From Gigantopelta aegis (taxonomy: Eukaryota > Mollusca > Gastropoda > Neomphalida > Peltospiridae): a stretch of DNA of 64,000 nucleotides. Position 1 is the stretch's first letter. Each line of letters starts with the position of its first letter. The notes beneath the pieces were generated by a model. The model ran no database searches. It worked only from the letters and a program-made list of their open reading frames with translations, and had not been told where the DNA came from. The DNA lies in NCBI RefSeq assembly GCF_016097555.1, contig NC_054706.1:24044378-24108377 (forward strand). The letters run 5' to 3'. Position numbers and translations under genes: made by a program. Below, in pieces: positions 44,561 to 57,612 of this stretch.

Positions 44561-45985
44561 TCCTAACTGTTTTAATTTTTAAAATGAAAACTGGTGTATT
44601 AAACTCTTGCAATAAAACCAAATGTCTCTCACAACGGATTACTACCACGCATCCACGGTGTTCACTATAAACTGTCAGGCCCGTACGCGGGGGGGGGGGG
44701 GGGGGGGGGGGGGGGGTGTGTACGCACCCACCCAAATTACTAAAGGTCCACTTTTCTCTATTAAATTTAAATAATGTTACGTAATCATTGTTTTGAGGGG
44801 TTATTATCACTTTAAATTTGACTCATTGCAACGTTCAGCCCACATAATTTTTGCGATACATATAGCGTTTACGACTCGCCACCACTTATATCAAGGGAAA
44901 TTACTCTGTATATCAATGTGAAGGCCTCAATTTAGTAAGACGTGAAAATTACTGTGGCGGAAAAAAGATGGCGTCCTCCAACACGAAATGTAAATTCTCT
45001 TTGTATTTACTATATTATTTGTTTATTACATTACAATTGCACTGTAAACAAAATTATATTTTCATTTCATACTGTTGGGGGTAATAATATGGTCGGAGGT
45101 ACATTATTATGTGGTATTTATATCGTTAGTGGCTACTTTGTCTAGGTTGTCCAAACGTTAAATCATATTGGAGATATCGTACCGTCATACGTTTTCGAAC
45201 GACATACGTTTTCGGACACCTTTGTTTGTTCATGCTTTTTAATGTGTAAAATGAAGAAATGACGTCAAAAATCGTCCCAATTTGACAGAAATAATCTGTG
45301 TACGGAATAAGGGAAAATGCTGCGTGTAAAAATGTCTTGTTTCAGTAAGGCAATTAAATTTATGATGGATGGCGCAATTAGCCATTGATAACGTTTTGCA
45401 TAAATAGTAAAAATACCATCATGTCACAAAATCTTTAATACAACATTGCATGGTTACCACCTGCATTTGAGGTGCCGTCTGCTCTGTTTACAACTAAATA
45501 AATATGACAATTATACTAAGTCCTCCCAGCTTGAATACCGAAACCAATTTGATTTTAGATATTGATTCTTCAATATCCAATATTACATAAGTATAATTGA
45601 TGTATTGATGAAATAAATACTTACTAAATTTGTGATACTGTGACCAGTGGAGGATTATAATGGGGGCAAATGGTTCATATGCCCTTGGCATGACATTATC
45701 ACTGTCCCAAAATGTTGAGGGATACAATTTCGTCAGTAAAACATTGTATATGCAGTTTGCTTTGTTTGTTATATAACACCTAGATATCTTAATAAAGCCC
45801 AAAATAGTATTTGCCCATGATCTCGAAAGTATGTTGCGTTTACTCAACCATTAAGTTTGCAGTCTATGGTCAAAAGAAAATACCAAACCCAGTGAGGAAT
45901 TTTTAGTAAGCAAATAAATTTGATTCCAGCACCGGTTAACAATGTGAATGTGTTGAGAAGGCGAAATTTTGATATTTCCTAGTTT

Positions 45986-46660
45986 TTAAAGTGACTATAT
46001 CTGGAATATTTTTGAATATTCAAGCATTTAGAATAGAATATCCTAATCGCTTTCCTGCATTGAAGTAATGCTCTTCGTAGAGGGTACACAGCGCTCGCGT
46101 ATTTAGGTCAAAATTCAAATACTTATCGTGACGTTGTTTCTCGAATTAGGTGCCCGCTATTTTGTCAGCCATAAAGACAAATAACGTAATGATATTTAAC
46201 ACGAATAGCTAGCGTAGTTGAATAAATGCGATATTTAGAATGTCGCAGTAAGAAACAACAGCAAGATCGTCTATTCTAAATACTTAGTTTTAAAGGCATA
46301 CTGTCACGGATTTAAGGACCTTATTTCTCTAAAAATGGATAATAAAAAAAAAATAAAATTAATTGTTGGAAACCAAATCTAGCTATTGCATCACCTTAAC
46401 TGAACCATGATACAGTAAAATTCATGTCAACCCTCTCGGCAATTTTATTTTTTTAATTATGGACCATTGCTATAATTCAATTATTTTTTACAAAATATCA
46501 TTAATAAATGGAGTATGGTGGTTATGAAGATGGTTCAATAAAGTACATTTAGGGACAAAACAAATGATTTTTGTTCAGGTAATACTTTGTTAGACCATTA
46601 AATAGGTCAGTGGTCTGTGACAATATACCTTTAAAAATATTCCAGATATAGTAACTTTAA
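45986..46660. mobile_element. Inverted-repeat element nested in the 2.2-kb element
   Basis: TTAAAGTGACTATATCTGGA at the left is matched by TCCAGATATAGTAACTTTAA at the right, giving a 26-bp terminal inverted repeat with one mismatch. The right copy directly abuts the family 3 MITE. Confidence 0.7.
46290..46634 (+). mobile_element. MITE-like element, family 3
   Basis: Ends TTAAAGGCATACTGTCACGG and CTGTGACAATATACCTTTAA are inverted repeats. 345 bp, non-coding. A second copy in reverse lies at 62718-63067. Confidence 0.85.
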
Positions 46661-46871
46661 TATGTACACATACTAAAAACTAACTATCTTTAACTGGCGT
46701 AATAGTTTATTCTCTTTATTATTATTGACCTTATTTTGTCAGAAATTATCACGAAATAGAATCTTTACTTATTGCGATTTAGTCTGAAATTTGAGTCTTA
46801 GCCTACGGCCGTTGTTGGTCCCATCACGAGCAATTCGCACCCACCCATTAAAAATCCTGCGTACGGGCCTG

Positions 46872-47498
46872 TAAACGGCAGTTGAATTAATTATATCATT
46901 GTACCCACTTTACCATCATTTTCAGGGTTACTCAACCGTAATACTGCCAATCTGTCATTTGCCCACACTATCGGTGTGCGTCTTTTAACTCCCCATGCTA
47001 TAAATTATGACATATTTTAAAACCAGGCTTCCAGTTTAAAGCCGTTTATGGAGTGCGCGTTATGTCGACGTTCACGGTTCGTCTACGAAATCACCGACGT
47101 CCACGCGCGACCATTCACGGCGACTACGTGCCCATTCACGACGACTACGTGCCCGACTTTCTCACATCGCCGACATCCGACCCTGCGGTGGTTAAAACGG
47201 CTGATGTGTTAATAAAATTAAGCGACCTCATTTGTTACCGAAAGCGTAATGTCCAACTATTAAATTGTAACAGTAATAACGATAATGATAACGATGATGA
47301 TAATAATGATGATGACGATGATGATGATGATGATGATGATAGGGATGATGATGGTGACGTGGATGATGATGATTATATAAACATTTTTAAACTAAAAAGA
47401 GAACTTTTTAGTGATTTTCTCGGGGGCAACTGCACCTCTTAATCACCCCGCTAGGTAGGCAGTGTACGTGTAGTAATATTGTGACATCGTAACGTATT
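46872..47498. other. No gene recognised; (GAT)n tract
   Basis: A 129-codon plus-strand ORF (47053-47442) contains a GAT-repeat Asp run at about 47281-47370. Outside the run it has no recognisable motif. Confidence 0.5.
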
Positions 47499-47998
47499 GG
47501 GGCGGGACGTAGCCCAGTGGTATTTAACATTCGCTTGATGCGCGGTCAGTCTAGGATCGATCCCTGTCGGTAGGCCCATTGGGCTATTTTTCATTCCAGC
47601 CCTATGAAATATTTGATACATCAAAACATTTTAAACATGCGGTTATTTCCACACTTGGTGGAGACGAAGAGAGGAAACCCGTCATCGCTACATGGCTACA
47701 CATACTAATATAGCATCTAGAAATCTGGTAAAGGCTTATTCCCACAAGCAGGACAGTGGAAACCACGGTCTTTGATTTACTAGCCATGGGACACTGGTTG
47801 GGTCTTGGTATTTCAAAAGCCGTGATATGTGCTATTCTGTCTGTGGGATGGTGCATATAAAAAATCCCTTGCTACTAATAGACAAATATAGCGGGTTTCC
47901 TCTCTATGACTGTCACAATTACCCTATGTTTGACATCCAATAGCCGATGTATATAAATCAATGTGCTCTAGTGGTGTCGTTAAACAAAAACAAACTTT
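47499..47998. mobile_element. Cluster of SINE A fragments
   Basis: Plus-strand head 47499-47604 (GGGGCGGGACGTAGCCCAGT), then a minus-strand body piece about 47655-47775. Plus-strand body and 3' end follow at 47800-47998 (GCCGTGATATGTGCTATTCT ... GTGTCGTTAAACAAAAACAA). At 48015-48120 a reverse tRNA-like head (CTGAGCTGCATCTCGCC end) follows. Confidence 0.75.
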
Positions 47999-48892
47999 AT
48001 CTGGTTGTGTCTAGAAACAAAGCACAAAAAATCCCTACACCCAAAAAAGTCCGTCCAGGGCAATTGATCCTGTGACCCATTACGTGTTAGGCGAACACTG
48101 TACCACTGAGCTGCATCTCGCCAGTTATTTGATGAGGTTCCTGACCTTCCGTTGCTGATATCAATCATTATTTATATGTATGGACGACGATCCTACTAAT
48201 AAAAGTTATTTATTAACCGCCCATTTCAGTTCATAACTTTCGATGAGATCAAATCAAGATAGCGTCATCGAGTCATCACAGATAAATAGATCGAGTTAAA
48301 TAAAAATAAAAAAACTGTTTGATTGGTCGAAATCTGGACGTTGGCGGAAACAACCCCGACAAGTGTCAGGTACGCATTTAAAATTCACGACGTCTCTGCG
48401 TAATAATTTAGGGATTTAAAAGTCATTAGTGTTATGTGAAATCTTTGAAAGGTATTGTGACTTTAATTGTTGATATGGGCGGGGTACATTGCTGTAAACC
48501 GGTCGCGGATTTAGGCAATAATAAGAAGGCGTGAACTAGCAAGTTGGCCCGTTTCAACTTTCAGTTTAACGTGTGTTTACGTAGGATGACTCTTTCGTAA
48601 TTGTTTTTGGTCCAGGACAAATGATTTAACACCAGAGTTTTCGACTTGGGTTTAATTATATTATTTAAATGATCACGACACGTGTGTGACACCAACTTTC
48701 GGTAATATCACGTTTTCTTTGTTCTTTGTCTGAAGACAAATTAATTTTTAAAGACTCCGAGCTATCCAAAATGGAACAAGAAAATTGATGAACGGCAAGA
48801 CGAAAACTCCAGTAACTTCCATTTCCAGTAACTTGTATCAACGTTTTCCACGTTAATACACACATTGAAATGTTTTTGATCGACTTCTTTAG

Positions 48893-49500
48893 ATTTTAAA
48901 CTGGTTCGAGTATCATCTTTTGAAAGAGGCGTCGTTAAATAAAACAAACTTTACTTTTGAAAGATCCCATACTGGTTTACTTTACATTTTAAACTGGTTC
49001 GAGTATCATCTGTTCAAAGATCCTAGACTGGTTTACTTTACATTTTAAACTGCTTCGAGTATCATCTGTTAAAATATTTTCAATTTTAAACTGGTTTGAG
49101 TATCATCTGTTGAAAAATACTAGACTGGTTTACTTTACATTTTAAACTGGTTCGAGTATCATCTGTTCAAAGATCATAAACTGGTTTACTTTACATTTTA
49201 AACTGGTTCGAGTATCATCGGTTCAAAGATCATAAACTGGTTTACTTTACATTTTAAACTGGTTTGAGTATCTTCTGTTGAAATATACTAGACTGGTTTA
49301 CTTTATATTTTAAACTGGTTCGAGTGTCATCTGTTGAATGATCCTAGACTGGTGTACTTTACATATTAAATTGGTTCAAGTATCATCTGTTCAAAGATCC
49401 TAGACTGGTGTACTTTACATTATACATTGGTTTGCGCATCATCTGTTGGACGAACCTAGACTGGTGTACGTTACATTATAAATTGGTTCGATTGCTGTCC
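48893..49500. repeat. About 58-bp minisatellite, 9-10 units
   Basis: Unit TTTAAACTGGTTCGAGTATC, ATCTGTTCAAAGATCCTAGA and CTGGTTTACTTTACAT, with one shortened unit near 49060. The right-hand units are more diverged. Confidence 0.93.
48928..48953 (+). mobile_element. 26-bp SINE tail insertion with 11-bp TSD
   Basis: The last 26 bases of a SINE (GGCGTCGTTAAATAAAACAA ACTTTA) lie inside the first minisatellite unit between two copies of CTTTTGAAAGA (48917-48927 and 48954-48964). Confidence 0.8.
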
Positions 49501-49639
49501 TAGACACTATTCTCGTGTTTAAAGAAATTTAAATCCTAAGTTATTTATGCCTATTTATTTGCATACATGCGCATGAAAAATTAAAATAACCCCCAACCCC
49601 AGTAGATTCCATATTCCTCTTCTGACAAATTGTTATCAT

Positions 49640-50155
49640 AGTGATTTTATATGTTTACAAACTGGCAACGTTTATACGTGCTAATAGGCGATATTCATAT
49701 GTTTGAAATATAACGAACTTTATGTATTTGCAAAGTAGCTATGTTAATATGTGTGTTATTTTTAAATGGTGACGATTATACGTTGAAGGTAGCGAGGAAT
49801 ATAATTTTGCAAATTGGCGAGTCTTATGTTTACAAACTAATGCGGTTTGTATGTGTGTCAAGTGGCGAGGTTAATATGTTTGAAAAATAAAGAGGTTTAC
49901 ATGTTTGTAAAGTGGTGATGTTTATAATGATGGGTTTTTTTTTTCTTTCAAATAGCGAGGTTTATATGTTTGAATGTAGCGAGAATTATAATTTGTATGT
50001 GTAAAAAAATTGCAGACTTTATATATTTATATAGGGACGGGTTTATATTATTACAAAATGGTGAGGTTATATATGTTTGCGTACTGGCGGGGTTTACATT
50101 TTAGCAAATTAGCGGGTTTGTAAAATGGTCGAGTTTACTCTTTTTAAAAATTGGG
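49640..50155. repeat. Very degenerate tandem repeat
   Basis: Loose repetition of GAGGTTTATATGTTTGAAA-type segments with GCGAGG or GGCGA linkers every 35-50 bases. No coding potential. Confidence 0.55.
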
Positions 50156-50483
50156 CTATATTTGTAATCTTGTCGTCATACTTTGCTTTGAATTGGATAT
50201 AAATTCTATTTTCATCTGAACTTCTAGTATTAAACCGAAGTTTCGTTGACACTGACCTCGATGAAACGTTGTTTCATCCGTTGAGTTTGAGGCCGGTAGG
50301 TGCTGGGTACGTATCTCTGGGGGGTTTTCACTACAGATTTGCACCCAGCACGGGTGAGCAAGCGGGCAATAGCCCCTCCTACTCCCTCTCCCCCCCCAAA
50401 AAAAAAAAAAAAAATAAATAAAATAAACCCCCACTTTTTAGCCTAGTTGTAGAATATCCTCTGTTACTGTGCACCAAGTTTAT

Positions 50484-51003
<520 letters not shown>

Positions 51004-51133
51004 AGCCAGGTGTGGCCCTGACATACTATTAGCTCCACCAACGATATACATGTACAACACAGAAATGGAACTTTTGCATAAAAGTCTATAAGGTTGGAAT
51101 CAGGTATATTTGTCCGCTTGGTCTCCATTTCAT

Positions 51134-51207
51134 TATCCGACGCCATATAACCGTAAATAAAATGTGTTGAGTGCGTCGTTAAAGAAAACATTTCTTTCCT
51201 TCCTTGT
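51134..51207 (+). mobile_element. SINE family A 3' end
   Basis: CCGACGCCATATAACCGTAA ... GTGCGTCGTTAAAGAAAACA with a TTTCCTTCCTT tail; 5'-truncated. Confidence 0.8.
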
Positions 51208-52405
51208 GCGCTCTCAGTGTGTCCAGTAAACCCTAAAACAACTCCTTTGTCACCCGGAAGCTAAATATTAAACACCGGTCGTATTATTTAATGAATCGTG
51301 TGCCCAGAATCCCTACATTTCACTGGTCTATTTATCCCCGAGATCCCCTTTTGTCTATACTCAGTGTAAAATTACCAATTAGGATAATTCGATATTCATT
51401 TGAGCGCGTGCACACAAAAAATCATCTCATTTTAAATGAAGGGAGATTTGTAAACCGTTATAAACTAATCCTTTGTTAATTAAGCGTAACACGAGCAGAC
51501 GACATTGGAACAAATTAGGCGGGGGGAATGACATCGGAAGGATACAGTTATTCGAAACGAAGCACGCGTTTGTGACTTTTTCACTCGTCAATAGCTCAGC
51601 GGTCGCTGAAGACCAATTTGGGCAAACAGTCATCCCTTGTAACCGAAGTCTTTCCCTTTTCTGCATTGTCTGCTGTCAAAAAAAGTATCTTTCCTGCTGG
51701 CTTTAGAAATGGATAGCTTTAACCATCTTGCTTATCCTCTTTCACAGCGCGTAATCCTGTTATATTTACCTGTCATACCACCCCCCACCCCCGCCCCTTT
51801 GACATGGCCAGACTCATCCAAACAGACATTTCATCATAACTGTCGTTTTGGGTGTTGTTCCAATTTCCAATTTTGTATTAACCAGCACACGCCGACCGAC
51901 TCACGGCGCGCGACTTACGTCTAGTTCGCGCACGGGATTTTCGACAGGACATCCTTCAAAAGCCGGGTACAAGATTGTCGCCATTGACCTGTCTGGGATG
52001 AGCCCTGCCAGAGAGCTCAGTTCCATTACCTGGTGGCTGGGGAAGCGGAAACCCTTGCTACAGATCCTGCCTGTGTGACATCTCCAGCTTTGATGGCTTT
52101 TGTCTTCCTAAAGGCACGTTCAAACCTGTGCGATTTAGAAAATGTTTGAAGTTGGAACTTTAAAATAAAGTTTGAAGTACTGTGTACTGTATAGTGACAG
52201 ACAGACCGACTGACCAATTCTTTATTTACGTCTCACCTTGTGTACAGATTAAAATAAAAACAAGAGTTCAGCAGTAATAATACAATAATACAGCAGTAAA
52301 ACTACACAAGCCACTCATATGAGAGACTTTAAAACTATTAAGACACTGTTAAAAATATTTTTAAAAGTCTGTAGCCTGACGTTAAATTCTCCAAACTTGG
52401 TGAAT
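51208..52405. other. No gene recognised
   Basis: Mixed-composition unique sequence. Overlapping ORFs of 60-80 codons on both strands have no known domain. Confidence 0.5.
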
Positions 52406-52407
52406 AC

Positions 52408-52797
52408 TTAAAAGGACATTCGTGAGTTTGCTGCAATGTTTAAGATGTTATCGACTAACAAAGACTTTTTAACGATTGTAATTACATATCGAATATATTT
52501 TTCTGCGTAAAATGTTAGTGGCTGTATATTAAGCATGTTTCTGATCGTTCTAATATTTGTACTAGGTTAAATTACAATTTATTTCTTAAAATATTTTTTA
52601 TTCGTACGTACGAAATTATTTGAAGACAAAATCCAGTTTGGGCTTCTTACAAATATTAAAACGACCAGAAACAGTGAATATATAGATACTGATATTCTAA
52701 ACAAGGAAATATATTTAATATGTAAGTTTAATCGTAGAAATATTTTATTTGTCGGAACCATCTTACAACGCAGCAAACTCGGGAATGTCCCTTTAAA
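52408..52797. mobile_element. MITE-like element, family 2
   Basis: Left end TTAAAAGGACATTCGTGAGTTTGCTGC and right end GCAGCAAACTCGGGAATGTCC CTTTAA are inverted repeats over about 25 bases. Non-coding. The interior shares TACGTACGAAATTATT with a fragment near 25970. Confidence 0.82.
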
Positions 52798-52804
52798 GTC
52801 CACA

Positions 52805-53831
52805 TTTTAAAGGGATTACTCTGAGTTTACTTTTATTATCATACGTTTTTCACCGACAATGTTTTTTCAATGATTATAATTAAATTATATTTTATTTATA
52901 ATATCAATGTTTATACATACAAGGTGTTTTTGATCACCTGAATGCTTCTAAATACAGAGACTAGATTTTACCGCCCAATAATTTTGTATGTACGAAAATT
53001 CTTTATCATCCCTTAAAGGCTTTTGTAGAAATATCGCTGGCACTATAATTTGCGATATCTCCTGCGATATTCTTCTAGGAGATGCCGCTTCTTATAATCT
53101 TGATTGATCAAATGTTAAGCATTGCATTCTAATTAATTCAGGTCGCAAACGAAAATAATGATAATGGATGATAAAAAGATATCTTGTGGTATCGTAATTT
53201 ATCAGCACTCGTTGATAAAGGGGCGGGACGTAGCCCAGTAGTACAGCGCTCGCTCGATGCGCGGTCGGTGTGGGATCGATCTCCGTCGGTGTGCCCATTG
53301 GGCTATTTCTCGCTCCATCCAGTGCACCACAACTGGTATATCAAAGGCCGTGGTATCTGTTATCCTGTCTGTGGGATGGTGCATATAAACGATCCCTTGC
53401 TGCTAATCGAAAAGAATAGTCCATGAAGTGGCAACAGCGGGTTTCCTCTCTCAATATCTGTGTGATCCTTAACCATATGTCCGACGGCATATAACCGTAA
53501 ATAAAATGTGTTGAGAGCGTCGTTAAACAAAACATTTCCTTCCTTCGTTGATAAAAATATGAAAACCTCGACAAGCCTAGGATTTTATACTTTTATCAAC
53601 TCGTACTGATGGATTATGATATCACAAGACGCTCGGAGAGTATCCTCTATATATTAGGAAGTAAAATGAAATTTGTACTACTACAAACATAACGATGACC
53701 AGAAAAACAGAATACACAGACACCGATATTCTAAACAGGAAAATGTAGTTAACGTGTAGTTTTACTTCTTAAAAAGCTATTGTAGTCAAAAACATTTTAC
53801 AATGGCAGTAAACTTAAGAAAGTCCCTCTAA
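52805..53831. mobile_element. MITE-like element, family 2, interrupted by a SINE
   Basis: Begins TTTTAAAGGGATTACTCTGA GTTTACT and ends AGTAAACTTAAGAAAGTCCC TCTAA. The interior (GACCAGAAAAACAGAATACAC, GATATTCTAAACAGGAAA) matches 52408-52797. The SINE at 53220-53544 was inserted into it, so the MITE is older. Confidence 0.75.
53220..53544 (+). mobile_element. tRNA-derived SINE, family A, with perfect TSD
   Basis: Full length: GGGCGGGACGTAGCCCAGTA head, B-box region, body, GTCGTTAAACAAAACATTTCC tail. Flanked by TCGTTGATAAA on both sides (53209-53219 and 53545-53555), an 11-bp target-site duplication. One of the youngest insertions in the window. Confidence 0.95.
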
Positions 53832-55552
53832 ACGTTTTATAAGAACGGGACTGGCAATCTATAAGTTGATGAACCAAATGTTAGCAATAGTCAGACGAAA
53901 TAAAATGCATTCTAATTGTATTTACTGTCTTAGTGTATGTGAAAGCACAAAGCAAAGCAAATGTGACAGGAAAGAAAAGGAAGAGGAGAGGAGGGCAAAG
54001 CACACTTTTGTACAACGTTTGCGACTTTCGGCTTGTTATCAATTTAGTTCAAGTTTGGAGCTATTTTAAGCTATTACTCCTGACCTATTCACGATGGCGT
54101 CCACAATGGCGGCCATTATGTATTTTATAATATTTTTGCAACCAGACCTAGTAAAAATGCAAAGCGAGTGTCTAAAGATAAACTTTCAGATGCAATGCAA
54201 TAAAACAACTAATTACATGATTTGACAAACGAAAATCTAAATATAAAAAAGATGGCTACTACAGTGGACAATATGTCCAGTACATCCCGTCAAAGCTGGC
54301 TCACACATTCATTCATCTTTCTCATCTATCACCCTCTGCCTACCATTCTCATTATCTTAATATAATACAAATTACCAATTTCTCAATCTGTTTTGATCCT
54401 TTCTGTCAGTTTCCTCCAACTCTGTCTTCTGAGCTGTCCACACCATCGCCTACCTGTCTCAACTTCCTCCACGGTCTCTATTGTCTCTGCAGTCTCTGTG
54501 TACTTCCCTGCACCCACCTGGCATCCTCGTCCCCTGCCGCTAATAAAGCTGGTCTGACCCACGGCACTAACTAACGACCGCGGGTAGTAGGGGTGCATAG
54601 TAGGTGGTTACAAGTGCCTCTTAACAATGCCAGAAGTAACTACTGAACACTCTCCAAAGTGGTCAAACTACGCCCACAGCTAAAAGCTGATGGGGAGTGA
54701 CAGGTGTGTGGCAAGGATAGCCACAAGAAACATGAACCTGTCGCGGTTGGAGAGACAAGGACTGGGATGTGGAGGTGGACAGCGAAAGAAGTTAAAAGAT
54801 AGGAGAAATCGCCAGATCCGGAAAAAATTAGATGGAATTCAAAGGACTAAAAGGAAAGGGAAAAAAAAAATGTCCAGTACGTACTATTCTGAACATATCA
54901 ACTTGTTACCAATGTGTTCCAGGTTTGGCGTATTATGAGTTATTAATCATGGACTTATACCGTTATTGAACTTTGACACCCCACCGTAATTAGGACAAAC
55001 TATAACCTGTACATAAAAGAACCGGCTGTTGATCTAGGATGCCTTTATAATCCTCTTTTTATAACCTATTATATTATTTTTCACGTCGATTGTTATCTGC
55101 ATTTTATTTTGCTTTCCTCGTGCTAAACTATACATTACAACTTACAAGGTACGTTGTTTTGAAAATTATTTCTAATTATTGACAGAGTATAAATGTTTTC
55201 CTTATACCGCTGGCAAAACAGTAACTTTAATTACGCACCAAGTACACATAGACCCAAGCATTTAAACGCACGACAAGAAGTATTAAAACCGTTAAACTTA
55301 AGACGTTTCCGGAACATATACGTTTCACAATTTCCTATAACTTCACAAAACAAGACATTGTCTTCACTTGACATGTCTTTATAACGGCACCACAAGAAAC
55401 CGTTAGAATAACAAACCTAACCGAGTCCTGTCACAGTCGGACAAGAAGGACGTGGAAATATGTGGGATTTTTTTTTGCTGCCAAAAAGCGTGATCACGGT
55501 GTGACCTTCACCTTATCAGGATGCTGATATTTTTAACGGCTTCAAACAAAGA
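53832..55552. other. No gene recognised
   Basis: AT-rich to mixed unique sequence. ORFs at 54383-54598 (minus) and 54690-54938 (plus, Lys/Arg-rich) lack known domains. Confidence 0.5.
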
Positions 55553-55798
55553 AAAGTTTGTTTTGGTTAACGACACCACTAGAGCACATTGATTATTAAT
55601 CATCGGCTACTGGATGTCAAACATGGTAATTTTGACATGTATTTTCTATTAGTAGCAAGGGATCTTTTATATGCACCATCCCACAGACATGATAGCACAT
55701 ACCTTGACCTTTGATATACCAGTCGTGGTGCACTGGCTCGATCCAAAACCGACAGCGCATCAAGCGAGCGCTTTACCACTGGGCTACGTCCTGCCCCC
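55553..55798 (-). mobile_element. tRNA-derived SINE, family A head with CACTAGAGCACATTGA-type end
   Basis: Reverse copy: head GGGGCAGGACGTAGCCCAGT, end GTTTGTTTTGGTTAACGACA in forward view. About 30 bases around the GGGCCCATTGGG segment are missing. Confidence 0.88.
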
Positions 55799-55954
55799 GG
55801 CTTCAGACAAAGCTGTATGGTAAAAGTGATGACATCAAACTTTCACCAATTAATGTTGTATGTCGAGAAATATTGATTCATGTTTTGTGTGTGTGTGTAC
55901 GCCGTTTGCACGTTAAAAGTCCTGAAATACATTTTATATCTTTAAAACAACATA

Positions 55955-56130
55955 CCCCCCCCCCAAAAAAAAAGCCCCCCCCCAAAAAAAAAAAAACCCC
56001 ACCCCAAAACAACCCCCAAAACCCCCCAAAAACAAACAAAACAAAACAAAACCCAAAACAAACCCAAAAGCCCCCAAAACAAAACAAAACAACAACAACA
56101 ACCAAACAAGAAGCATTCAAACACCCTCCC
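55955..56130. repeat. A/C-only low-complexity tract
   Basis: CCCCCCAAAAAAAAAAGCCC, then CAAAACAAAACAAAACCCAA and similar. The ORFs on the minus strand (Phe/Gly/Leu/Cys-rich) are artefacts. Confidence 0.92.
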
Positions 56131-56417
56131 CGCCCCCAAAAATCCCCAAGAGTCCACTGCGTACTACAGTTAGAAATAAATACATATTTAAAAATAAAGC
56201 ATAATTTCTAAGCCTTTATATTGCAATAAAACATCAGTTTTCCATCAGCGAAAACAAATCTGGAACATCTTGAAAAATTCGACCAGCTTAATCTTTCAAT
56301 ATTCGATTTTGTATGTTAACATTGTGTAGCAGATGTAAGTTTTATTGTAACGTTTTTGTGTTTAGATTTAATTATAACCTTCATGGCTTTCAAAAAGAAT
56401 GAAAATAAAAGCTTAAT

Positions 56418-56900
56418 TTAAAGGGACAGACCCTAGTTTTTAAACACTACAGCATATTTTCACTATTAGAGCCGTTTCTGCTTCTTCTACGTTCAAGCTA
56501 TAGTTGATCATGCTTTAGATTTGGAGTCCGGTTGTGGTAATAAAAAACACTGTCTCTGTCAAGTAGAGCCGTTTATCATCACTGATATCACATATTACTT
56601 ATATTTTATTCTTTAGATTATCCATTTCCGTAGAACCGAAGTGTTATTGGTCATTCTGGTATTTCTAATACAAAAAAAAAAGAGAGAGCATTTTTCATAT
56701 TTTTCAAAACGCACGTGCGTCTGAGAAGTAACGGGTATGATCCGAGTTTTAATATATTTGAAAGAATATTTTTCGGTTTCAACGTCACAGGCTCTTCATT
56801 CACTCTATTATAACTTTATCCAAATGAGTTACAGGGTTGTAACTTAACTAAACTTCGTGTTCATTTTTTACGGGTTAAAACTAGGGTCTGCGCCTTTAAA
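56418..56900 (+). mobile_element. MITE-like element, family 1, with 95-bp internal duplication/insert
   Basis: TTAAAGGGACAGACCCTAGT start and CTAGGGTCTGCGCCTTTAAA end. Compared with 24673 it has about 95 extra bases after GAGCCGTTTCTG, ending with a second GAGCCGTTT (about 56566), so the insert is flanked by a short direct repeat. Confidence 0.88.
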
Positions 56901-57057
56901 ATTCAGACATTATTTTACTGAGTGACTCGTACATGTGTATGTCATGAAAAATAAACCCCAACAAAAATAAAACAAAAAGGAAATATTTAAATTTAAATTT
57001 AGTTTGTGCTTGTATCTAAATAATGTTATAGCATGTTATTTTTGGGAACAGAAAAAA

Positions 57058-57421
57058 GAAAGAAAGAAAGAAGTGTTTTATTTAACGACGCACTCAACAC
57101 ATTTTATTTACGGTTATATGGCGTCAGACATATGGTTGAGGAAACCCGCTGTCGCCACTACATGGGCTACCTTTTTCGATTAGCAGCAAGGGATCTTTTA
57201 TTTGCGCTTCCCACAGGCAGGATAGCACAAACCATGGCCTTTGTTGAAGCAGTTATGGACCACTGATCGGTGCAAGTGGTTTACACCTACCCATTGAGCC
57301 TTGCGGAGCACTCATTCAGGGTTTGGAGTCGGTATCTGGATTAAAAATCCCATGCCTCGACTGGGATCCGAACCCAGTACCTACCAGCCTGTAGACCGAT
57401 GGCTTAACCACGACGCCGGTT
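57058..57421 (-). mobile_element. Chimeric SINE: family C head, family A body
   Basis: Reverse copy of the element at 40483 with the same C-to-A junction (CCACTTGCACCGATCAGTGG in sense). Two loci with one junction show that the chimera itself was mobile. Confidence 0.9.
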
Positions 57422-57529
57422 TTGGGGAACAGAACAAACGTTAACTATATGGGATATTGTCCTCGGAGTCTTCCCAATGGGCCGTTTCAAACCAAACCTC
57501 GAAAGAAAATTAAATTGAAAAACCCAATC

Positions 57530-57612
57530 CCCCCCAAAAAAAACCCCCAAAAACGACACAAAAAACAACCCAAAACAAACCCACAAACAAACAAAACAAA
57601 CCAACAATCAAA
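57530..57612. repeat. A/C-only tract
   Basis: CCCCCCAAAAAAAACCCCCA and CAAACCCACAAACAAACAAA; no coding potential. Confidence 0.85.

Larger units (their letters stand above)
44676..46871. mobile_element. DNA-transposon-like element, 2.2 kb, with nested insertions
   Basis: Begins CAGGCCCGTACGCGGG and ends CCTGCGTACGGGCCTG, inverted repeats of about 16 bp. Both ends also share GTGGGTGCG-type sequence just inside. A G run of about 28 follows the left end. Inside are an inverted-repeat element (45986-46660) and a family 3 MITE (46290-46634). A 117-codon minus-strand ORF (45494-45847) shows no transposase motif that I recognise, so the element is probably non-autonomous. Confidence 0.6.

Noticed and set aside
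45494..45847. 117-codon minus-strand ORF as a gene
   Set aside because: It lies within a transposon-like element, shows no domain I recognise and has no supporting context; kept only as possible transposase debris.
47053..47442. 129-codon ORF with Asp run as an acidic protein
   Set aside because: The acidic run is a (GAT)n repeat and the rest shows no recognisable motif; no splice or homology support.
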